Assembly (NCBI GenBank): GCA_017394765.1
Contig: JAFPXF010000004.1
Location: 1-19,865 of the forward strand
Reading direction: 5' to 3'
DNA length: 19,865 bases
Source: Bacteroidales bacterium
GTDB lineage: Bacteria; Bacteroidota; Bacteroidia; Bacteroidales; WCHB1-69
This document shows, in pieces, positions 1-8,300 of the stretch. Below the pieces are notes generated by a model that saw nothing but the letters and a program-made list of their open reading frames with translations, was not told the origin of the DNA and did not search any database. How positions within the stretch are numbered: the first letter of the stretch is position 1; the number at the start of each line of letters is the position of its first letter. A program made the position numbers and the translations under genes.

Positions 1-1
1 C

Positions 2-526
2 CCGGCCTCTTTCATGTTCGTGGCAGCCATGAATCCATGCCCGTGCGGTAACTACAACCATCCGACGATAACCTGCACCTGCAAGCCTTTTGAGGTACAG
101 AACTACTTGAACAAGGTCTCCGGCCCCTTAATGGACCGCATCGACCTCCATGTAGAGGTCATCCCAGTCTCGCACGCCGAGTTGGCGAGTAACCGGCCCG
201 TGGAGAGGAGTGCCGACATCCGCAAGCGGGTGGTGGCAGCGCGTGAGATTCAGAAGGCCCGTTTTGCGAACCATTACAATATCTTCTGCAACGCGCAGAT
301 GACGAGTTGCATGGTGCGCCAGTTCTGCGTCATCGACGAGGCGGGCCAGAAGGTGCTCAAGGACGCGATGGACCGCCTGGGTCTCTCCGCCCGCGCCTAC
401 GACAGAATTTTGAAGGTGGCCCGCACCATCGCCGATTTGGACGGCAGTCCCGGAATCGGGTTCGGCCACCTGAGCGAGGCCATCAATTTCCGGAGCCTGG
501 ATAGGGACAATTGGGGGAGAAAGTGA
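2..526 (+). CDS. comM: ComM/YifB family Mg-chelatase-like AAA+ ATPase, C-terminal part (5' truncated by window)
   Basis: The reading frame is open from the first bases of the window, so the start lies outside and only the last about 174 residues are visible. It begins in the signature P-A-S-F-M-F-V-A-A-M-N-P-C-P-C-G, typical of the ComM/YifB branch of magnesium-chelatase-like ATPases, followed by a second cysteine pair (T-C-T-C), a likely metal-binding knuckle. The rest matches the family's C-terminal helical domain: a conserved D-R-I-D-L-H stretch, then S-A-R-A-Y-D-R-I-L-K-V-A-R-T-I-A-D-L and a closing H-L-S-E-A-I-N-F-R. Family members are cytoplasmic hexameric helicases; in gamma-proteobacteria ComM promotes branch migration during natural transformation, and that role here is inference. 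The stop is at 524-526 and a palindrome array begins about 20 bp later. The internal ATG at 14 is not the start. Confidence 0.9.
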   Translation, partial: PASFMFVAAMNPCPCGNYNHPTITCTCKPFEVQNYLNKVSGPLMDRIDLHVEVIPVSHAELASNRPVERSADIRKRVVAAREIQKARFANHYNIFCNAQMTSCMVRQFCVIDEAGQKVLKDAMDRLGLSARAYDRILKVARTIADLDGSPGIGFGHLSEAINFRSLDRDNWGRK

Positions 527-546
527 AGATTGCATGTTCTGCTGTT

Positions 547-930
547 GCCCCTGACCGGGGCATTGTGTTGCCCCTAATCGGGGCGCGGTTTCGCCCCTAA
601 TCGGGGCGATGGGGGAACGTGCTGTTGATGGCCTTCTACCGAGCTTTTGCCCCTGACCGGGGCATTGTGTTGCCCCTAATCGGGGCATGGTTCCGCCCCT
701 GACCGGGGCGATAGGGGATAGCGTTGGCGATGGTCCTACCGAGCTTATGTCCCTGTCGGGACATATTGTTGGCCGTAACGAACGGCGGGGAACAGGACGG
801 CCGCGAATGGCCCCGGTAGGGGCCAAAGCTCGGTAGAGAAAATGGGCGTTTTTTCCGCATGGCCCCGGCAGGGGCCGAAGCTCGGTAGCAATGGCGGACG
901 GGGTGTGTGTTACGTCCCGGTTAGGGACGT
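547..930. repeat. Left palindrome array (about ten short GC-rich hairpins)
   Basis: I count ten palindromes, most with a 5-8 bp stem around a 4-5 nt loop: 547-561, 570-584, 593-607, 649-663, 672-686, 695-709, 746-765, 808-825, 861-876 and 912-930. The first six have GCCCC/GGGGC stems and loops TGACC or TAATC; the seventh is TATGTCCC/GGGACATA. The last three have loops GGTA, GGCA and GGTTA, so they read in the opposite orientation. The 11-mer CTACCGAGCTT lies next to forward units (636-646, 736-746) and its complement AAGCTCGGTAG next to reverse units (826-836, 878-888). A three-palindrome block repeats with a period of about 102 bp (547-611 against 649-713). No coding function is credible here; open frames across it are artefacts of the repeats. 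Confidence 0.9.
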
Positions 931-1007
931 GAGAAAGACATTGATTCAACAAAAATCAACATATAATATCAATCAAGACCATTTAATATTAATCAAAATC
1001 ATTAAAA

Positions 1008-1481
1008 ATGAAATCATTAAGAAACGACACCTACACGCAAATCCACATTCAATTGGTTTTTGCCGTTCAAAACAGGGAATCCATGATCCTCGAATCTTGG
1101 AGAGGGCGGCTGTACAAATACATAGCAGCCATCATACAGAACAACCGCCATAAGGTGCTGTCCATAGGTGGAACAGCGGATCACATTCACATTCTGATAG
1201 GGATGCGTCCCTCGCAGTCCCTTTCGGACTTGATACGAGATGTAAAAGGATGTTCGTCAAAATGGATCAATGAAAACGGGTTGTCAAATGGCTGGTTTTC
1301 ATGGCAGGAAGGTTATGGCGCATTCTCTTATGCTAAGGATGAATTGCCGGATGTCATCCGTTACATCGAGAATCAGGCCGAGCATCACAACCAGAAAAAC
1401 ATGGTAGATGAATACAAGGGTCTTCTGGAGGAACATGGTGTCGAATACGATGAACGGAATATTTTTAAGCCAATAGAATGA
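1008..1481 (+). CDS. tnpA: IS200-like / REP-associated Y1 (HUH) transposase, 157 aa
   Basis: A small, apparently intact Y1 transposase that would cut and rejoin single-stranded DNA at hairpins. The HUH motif is A-D-H-I-H-I-L with metal-binding H59 and H61. The C-terminal helix carries R-Y-I-E-N-Q; the spacing of Y119 and Q123 equals that of the catalytic tyrosine and third metal ligand in IS608 TnpA, so these are the likely catalytic residues. G-Y-G-A-F-S and the trailing E-H-H are common in the Bacteroidota versions. Length is normal for the family (about 150 aa). The ATG at 1008 follows an AT-rich leader with no clear ribosome-binding site. No tnpB is present, and GC-rich palindromes lie on both sides, favouring a RAYT-like role over an ordinary IS200 copy. 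It looks lower in GC than its neighbours, in keeping with mobile origin. Confidence 0.88.
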   Translation: MKSLRNDTYTQIHIQLVFAVQNRESMILESWRGRLYKYIAAIIQNNRHKVLSIGGTADHIHILIGMRPSQSLSDLIRDVKGCSSKWINENGLSNGWFSWQEGYGAFSYAKDELPDVIRYIENQAEHHNQKNMVDEYKGLLEEHGVEYDERNIFKPIE

Positions 1482-1499
1482 TTTATCGTTTGTCTGAAA

Positions 1500-1870
1500 T
1501 CCCTAATCGGGGCATGGTTCCGCCCCTGACCGGGTCGATGGGGGAACGTGCTGTTGATGACCTTCTACCGAGCTTTTGCCCCTGTCGGGACCATTGTGTT
1601 GCCCCTAATCGGGGCACGGTTTCGCCCCTGACCGGGGCGATAGGGGATAGCGTTGGCGATGGTCCTACCGAGCTTATGTCCCTGTCGGGACATATTGTTG
1701 GCCGTAACGAACGGCGGGGAACAGGACGGCCGCGAATGGCCCCGGTAGGGGCCAAAGCTTGGTAGAAACGCATGCTCACGGGTGTGTCCAGGCCCCGGCA
1801 GGGGCCGAAGCTCGGTAGAGAAAACGAGAACGTCTTCCGCAGGGCCCCGGCAGGGGCTGAAGCTCGGTGG
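1500..1870. repeat. Right palindrome array (about nine hairpins)
   Basis: This array starts 18 bp after the transposase stop, inside a palindrome: the 5' arm of the first hairpin (1501-1514) has lost its outermost bases. The next two hairpins (around 1522-1536 and 1578-1592) are imperfect, while those at about 1599-1613, 1624-1638, 1675-1694, 1737-1754, 1792-1805 and 1844-1856 are good or nearly so. CTACCGAGCTT occurs forward at 1565-1575 and 1665-1675, and in reverse at 1755-1765 (one change), 1808-1818 and 1860-1870 (one change, ending GG). The segment 1501-1765 duplicates 572-836. A second short duplication links 831-888 with 1813-1870. Confidence 0.9.
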
Positions 1871-2097
1871 ACCGACCCGAGACAAAAAAAATCAGCAAAT
1901 GGCAGGAGACCATCAACAGGAAGAACTCGAAGCTGCGCGTGAGGGTGGAACATGTGTTTGGGTACATGGAAGAGTGCCTTCACGGAATGTCCAGCTGTGT
2001 GGTCGGCTTTGCGCGGAACGCGGCCTACAACACCCTGACAAACCTGGTCTACAACCTGTGCCGGTACGAGCAAGTTATGCAACTCGGGATGAATTAA
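1871..2097 (+). pseudogene. IS5-like DDE transposase, C-terminal remnant
   Basis: About 75 codons of a DDE transposase survive. The R-V-R-V-E-H-V-F-G segment has the R-x3-E spacing around the third catalytic acidic residue that is typical of IS5-type enzymes. It is followed by the usual end N-A-A-Y-N-T-L-T-N-L-V-Y-N-L-C-R-Y-E-Q. The N-terminal and central domains carrying the two catalytic aspartates are absent, and sequence upstream of the remnant is palindrome array, so it cannot be functional. A GTG at 1867 keeps the frame open but lies in the last repeat unit. Either the array was inserted into, or it replaced, the 5' part of the insertion sequence. Subgroup within IS5 is uncertain, and I could not identify a terminal inverted repeat downstream. 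Confidence 0.8.
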
Positions 2098-2188
2098 ATA
2101 TGCTAACTAATTGATAATAAGAAATATATTACCCCACCCTAAAAAGAAGAAAAAATCAAAAAACAGACCGAACTAAAAGAATATTATG

Positions 2189-2196
2189 TAGATTTG
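2189..2196 (+). promoter_or_regulatory. Putative Bacteroidota -7 box for the giant adhesin gene
   Basis: TAGATTTG is an exact match to the TAnnTTTG element, in the 208-bp AT-rich gap between the transposase remnant and the adhesin start. No convincing TTG -33 element is seen at the expected distance. Transcription would start near 2203, giving a leader of about 100 nt. Confidence 0.45.
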
Positions 2197-2305
2197 CAGC
2201 GTCATATTTTCAGATTTTGTTCAACGGACCTCGCATGGTCTGGAGGTGCGGCGCGAAAATGGTAAAAATGGAGGTCCCCTTAAGAATAACCAATACAATA
2301 AGATA

Positions 2306-5300
2306 ATGAAGAAACTCGTCTCATTATTCGCAATTCTGGCGACCGTGGTGTCTGGAGTGACCGCGCAAACCCTCACCGTGGCTGGTGGCAACACGGCTAC
2401 CGACAGATACATTCCCGTATATGGCTACTATATGGATGTGCCGCAGAAATCACACGTGCTGTATCCCGCCAATTTGCTGACCGACATGGTGGGCTCGCAC
2501 ATTACTGGGCTGACCTACTACTTTTCCTCATTGCCTTCCGGCGCATGGGGAGGAACACAGATGGTCCGAATGGGCATCACCACCTCATCCAACCTGCAAA
2601 ACGGCTATGACAACGCATCGGTCACGACGGTTTGGACCGGCACATTGTCGAGTTGCATTTCAGGGTCAACCATGGTGATCACGCTGGATGAGCCGTTTCC
2701 ATATACTGGTGGAAACTTGCTGATTGAATTCGAGAACCCCACAGCAGCGACGTGGAAAGACTCCTATTTCTACGGGGCAAACCAGACCGCCCAACTCTCC
2801 TACATGACCTATACTACATCTGTTTCGACATATACACACGGGGCAGCATTCCTGCCTCAAACCACTTTTGCCTACGAAAGCGGCTGTTTCGCGCCCATCC
2901 ACACATACGCGAATAACATAAGCGTAGATACTGTGCTGTTGACATGGAATACCAATCCCATCCTGCCTGCCTCGTCCTATACGGTGGCTTACATGAAAGT
3001 TCCCGACACCGTTTTCACAGAGGTGGCGGTTACGGATACTTTCCTGACTCTGACTGGACTTCAGATTTCTACCGATTACGAATGGAAAGTGCGCTCCCAC
3101 TGCGACACTGCCGGAATGAGCGATTGGAGTACGGTCAATACGTTCACGACGCTGCAACACCCTGCAATTCTGCCATATCAGTGCGGTTTTGAAGATAACG
3201 CCGAGAACTTGGAATGGGGTTTCGCTCAAAACGCCGCCAATCAGTGGCATATTGGAGAGGCCGTGGCACGGAACGGCGAGGCATCTCTCTACATCTCCAA
3301 TGACGGCGGTGAAAACAATGCCTATACAAATACCCAATCATCTGTGGCTTGGGCATACCGCGACATCCAACTTCCTGCTGGACAGGCACAATACCAAATC
3401 TCCTTCGATTTCAAAGGTATGGGACAAAACGGCCAGGACTATGTCAAGGTGTTCTTGGGAACACAAACCACCCCTTCAAGTTCCGCAGCACCAGCAGGGG
3501 CAACACAGTTGGGCGATGCCCTAAGAATGGTTTACGCATGGCAGCACTTTAGTTTTACGGTGGACGCCTCCTTCGCAGGAAACCAGCGGCTCTATTTCCT
3601 GTGGGTGAACAACGGTGCTGACGGGACAAATCCGCCCGCTGCCATCGACAACATCCGCGTGGAGGCTTCGGATTGTGCCGTTCCCGCTGAGCTAACCCTC
3701 CTTTCAGTGACCGACTCTTCAGCCACTGTGTCATGGAACGCCGTTCCGGGCGCAACCGCAGGATACGAGGTGGCCTACCATTTAGATTCGGACAGTAACT
3801 ATCTGACGGTGACGACCATGGACACGTTCTGCGTGTTGCCGGCGTTGCAATCGGCCAGCGACTACCTATGGATGGTGAGGGCACGGTGTTCGGCCACGAG
3901 CCAAAGTGCCTGGTGTTCGGAATCCTATTTCCACACCCCCATCGCCATCGCTCAAGTCCCCTATTTCTGCGGATTTGAGGACGCTGTCGAGAACAACAAC
4001 TGGCAGTATGTCAATGGTACCAATTCAGACAGATGGTGTATCGGGACCGCAGCTTTTACAGAGGGAGAGACGGGACTCTATATCTCCAACGACAATGGCG
4101 AACACAACAAATACACTATGCTCAATTCCTTTACAGCGTGGGCCTACCGCGATATCTATATCGATTCCACCGCCACCGACGTGTTACTCTCTTTTGACTA
4201 TCGTAACGCGCTCGTCCCAGCAAACTCTGCCAAAGTGTTTATGGGTCCACCTACCACGCCTTCTGGAAACAGCGTTCCACAAAACGCCGTGCAGCTTGGC
4301 AACTCGTTGTCAACCAGCATTAATGAATGGAAACGTGCCAATTTCCTTTTAGATTCCACACAACGAGGACTGCAACGGCTCTATTTCCTATTCTACTATA
4401 GTGCCAATTCCTACTATTCTGACAACCAACCCCTTGCAATTGACAATCTATCCGTTGAGGCTTCCCACTGTATCTACCCCTTTGAGAGGTCTGTGGCATC
4501 GGTGGACAGTACCACGGCTTTACTTATATGGTCGCTTCCGCAAATTGGACAACCGAGTAGCTATACTGTAGCATACAAACAGCAGGACGAGACGGATTTC
4601 ACCACAGTTACGGTCACTGACACGTTTGTGTTGCTCACCGGATTGGAATACTCCACCCCATACGTATGGAAAATACGCAGCAATTGCAGTCCTACGGAGA
4701 TAGGCGAATGGAGTCCCGAAAAGAATTTCTTATCGGCTCAGATTATCGTTCCGCTACCTTACTGCTGTGATTTCGAAGATTCCCTTGAAAACAGCCAATG
4801 GCAATTCATCACCCAAGACACAAACACGCAATGGTATATAGGACAAGCTGTTAATAACGGCGGCACCTCGGCACTGTATGTTTCAGGAGCAGACGGAACA
4901 ACTACTTCCTGCTCTCATCCCGACTACGCAGGCGTTAATGCATTAGTCTATCGTGACATCTATTTCCCTGAAGCCACCGAATATCTGATTTCATTTGATG
5001 TTAAGGAAAGTCGTTGTGAAAACACAGGTTTGAGATTTATTGTCGGTCAGCCCACTCTCAATGAATCGATTGATTATAATAGCGGCATTCCGACCGGATC
5101 CAGTTTCACTTATAATTTCAGAAACCACTATTATGATGTGCCTGACACCACTTGGCAACATCACGATCTTATTATGAATTCCTCATACGTGGGTGTGCAA
5201 CGACTCTATTTCAGTTGGTATCATAATGGCATTTATCCATGCTCTCCCACTGCGGCAGTGGATAACTTCTGCGTGTCATCGAACAACTGTGGTCGTCCAA

Positions 5301-8300
5301 GCGCATTAAATCAGCTTACGGTAACGGACACCTTGGCCGAACTCAGCTGGCATCCTTTCAACAACCAAACGGCTGAATCTTATACTGTTGCCTATCGGGA
5401 AGAGACGGATACCCTTTTCACAGAGGTTGTGGTTACAGATACGACCTGCATTATCGGCGGGTTACAGCCTCTCACTGGATATGTTTGGAAAGTCCGTGCC
5501 AACTGCTCTGGTTCAGAGTCTAGCTTCTGGAGCAATGAGGAGTATTTCTATACGGAACAGCTACATGTAGAACTGCCGTACTTCTGTGATTTTGAGGATG
5601 CTGTGGAAAACAGCAACTGGCAGTTTTATCAAAACTACGGTGCAGGCTACAACCAAGCCTGGATTGGCGATGCGGTCGCCTGCGGCGAAGGACACTCCTT
5701 GTATATCACGAATGACAACGGAGTCACCAACAGTTACCTTTCTCGCATGTATGCTCCTGAAGCTTTCCGATACATCTATTTTACTCCCAGCTACCCGAAA
5801 TATCAGATTTCTTTCGACTGCAAGGGCGGTGGTAGTATGCAGGGATTTTTGCAGGTGCTTTTGGACGGAACACCGATAAGCGGCTACTTGAGCGATGCTG
5901 ATTTCTGGACTCGCCACAGTATCGTGGTGGATTCATCATACGCAGGTTTGCACCTGTTAACGCTGAAGTTCGACTACAACACCACTTGGAATCCAGCCGG
6001 TGCTTTTGACAATATTTCTATCAAGGGTGTTTCCCATGAAACGCCTGTTGGACTGTCCACTACAGACATCACCGCTCATACGGCACATTTGTCATGGACC
6101 TCCGACTCTTCCGAAACTTCACTTTCCTATCGTTTGGCATGGCGTGCACAGTCAGATACAACATACACGGAAATCCTGTTATCTGCTTCAGATTCGGCAT
6201 ACCTTCTCTCCAACTTGGAAGCCTCCTCCTGGTACGTTTGGAAAGTAAAGGCTTTGTATGCCGGCGGTGAATGGAGTGAATGGAGCGGCGAAAAAGCTTT
6301 CCAGACCTTGGCTCGACTCCCATATTTCTGTGATTTTGAAGATAATACGGAGAGTAAAAACTGGACTATCCGCAATGGCGACTATTATTTCACCACTGGA
6401 GGTTCTTCCGGGTATTACTCGGCGTCTCAAAACAAGTGGTTTATAGGAACCCCTTCCGATGTTGCTGACAATCAGCTGTTGTTCATTTCGACCGATGATG
6501 GAATCACCAATAGTTACTCACTAAATAGGCAGTCATTCGTCTGGGCTTTCCGAGACATTTATTTGGAACCCGGTTATTCCCAATATCAGCTTTCGTTGGA
6601 TTTCAAGGGTGTTGGCGAGGCCGGACAAGATTATGTAAGAATCTATTTAGACACCCCTGAGGAACCGTCTCATGACCGAAATGCAGCCGTTACGCTCACC
6701 CAAATCGGGGAGGATTTGAACCTGACCGACCAATGGATGCATAAATGTTTCACCGTGGATTCCACCCATGCGGGCGCACAACGGCTCTACATCTTGTGGA
6801 ACAACAACTATAATTCCGGCGCCAACCCGCCAGCCGCCATCGACAATATCTCCATTAAGGTAGCAACTTGCGGAGTGCCCGACAACATGGTCTCTTATCC
6901 GCAAGACACCTCAGCCACACTCTCATGGTCGAGTGGAAGCGCAGGTGTCGCATCTTCTTATGTGTTGGCCTACAAGATGTTGTATGATTCGGTTTATACG
7001 GTATTAACCACTCAAGACACGTCACTTACAATACAAGGACTTATTCCGAATACTGATTATATTTGGCATGTGAAGTCCCTCTGCAGTGCTTCGGACACCA
7101 GCGAATGGAGCAGTGACGCACTCTTCACCACCACGCAAACGCTGCCGCATTTGCCGTATTTGTGTTCATTCGACAATTCTACGGAGAACAGTCATTGGGC
7201 GATAGTGAACGGCAGTTCCGAAAACCAGTGGGTGATCGGCAACGCCATTGGATATGATGACAACCACGCCCTCTATATCTCCAATGACGGTGGCACAACG
7301 AATGCTTATACCATCACCTCTACATCCTCCGTGTGGGCATACCGCGATGTCTTCTTCGATAACGGCTATACCGAGTACCAGTTGTCTTTCGATTTCAAGG
7401 GCGTGGGACAAGGCAACAACGACTATATGAAGGTGTTTGTGGGAAGTCCCGCTGTCCCGTCCGGCACAACAACACCCGCCGGCGCAATGCAACTGGGCAC
7501 TGCCATATCCTCTGTCAACGACTGGACACACTACGCGTTCACCCTCGACTCCACTTACTCCGGAGTGCAACGGATCTATTTCCTGTGGGTTAATAACAAC
7601 TCTATCGGGGTGCAACCGCCTGCCGCTGTGGATAACCTCACCGTGGTCGGTTCAGACTGTGCCATACCGTCTGAATTAGTGTTAACCGGCATGACCAACC
7701 ACACGGTTGCTTTGGCATGGACCCCCGCATCTGACAATCCGGTCTCCTATACCGTGAGCATGCGACAAGCAGGAAGCACCGCGACCTCCGAATACACGAC
7801 CACGGACACTTTCTTGACCGTAAGCGGACTCACCCCGTCCGCCGCCTACTTCTGCAAAGTGCGCGCCAACTGCTCCGCCAACGACCATAGTGGATGGTCC
7901 AGCGACCTCAGCGTCCAGATGCCTGCGGCTTTGCCCTACATCTGTGACTTTGAAGATGCCAACGAGCGCAATGCCTGGCAGTTCGTGAATGGGACCTATA
8001 ACAACCAATGGTATATTGGCAACGCGGTCAGCTTAAGCGGGGACTATTCCTTGTATATATCGAACAATGGAGGTGTAACTTACGCATACTCTTACCCTTA
8101 TAACAGTTCTTACGTATGGGCATACCGGGATATCTATTTCGACCCGTCCGATTCCGTCTATACTCTTTCCTTTGACATGCGAGGGGTGGGAGGAACCAGT
8201 TACCAAATTTCAGCTTACACCAATGTTTACATCGGAAGTCCTGCCACACCTAACGGCACCGCCACGCCTGCCGGGGCCACCGAACTGGAAAACGGTCTTT

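Larger units (their letters stand above)
547..1870 (+). mobile_element. Composite REP/RAYT-like element: palindrome array - Y1 transposase - palindrome array
   Basis: The unit consists of an array (547-930), a 77-bp AT-rich leader, a single-domain HUH transposase gene (1008-1481), an 18-bp gap and a second array (about 1500-1870). The positions 572-836 and 1501-1765 align without gaps at an offset of 929 bp, with about fourteen mismatches by hand count. This arrangement, a Y1 transposase without tnpB surrounded by oriented palindromes that occur as inverted pairs, is what is known for REP-associated tyrosine transposases (RAYTs) and their REP/BIME repeats. The assignment rests on architecture. 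Whether the same palindromes are scattered through the genome cannot be seen here. A recently moved IS200-type insertion into an existing array is the alternative. Confidence 0.7.

Noticed and set aside
128..952. 274-residue minus-strand open frame across the comM end and left palindrome array
   Set aside because: It is antisense to a recognised gene and then runs through hairpin repeats, giving repetitive P-L-P-G-P and S-F-G-P-Y-R-G peptides with no domain character.
842..1153. 103-residue plus-strand frame overlapping the transposase start
   Set aside because: Out of frame with the transposase and starts in repeat DNA; its second half is a shadow of tnpA.
547..1870. CRISPR array
   Set aside because: Repeats are short, palindromic, variable and in both orientations, without uniform spacers, and no cas genes are present.
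1478..2082. Open frames of 95 aa (+) and 199 aa (-) through the right array
   Set aside because: They translate the palindromes (repeated P-L-T-G, V-R-G-G peptides); similar 'proteins' arise from the left array in other frames, which marks them as repeat artefacts.
2246..2305. Upstream GTG start for the giant protein
   Set aside because: It would add 20 polar residues before a textbook signal peptide; the ATG at 2306 places the signal peptide at the N-terminus.
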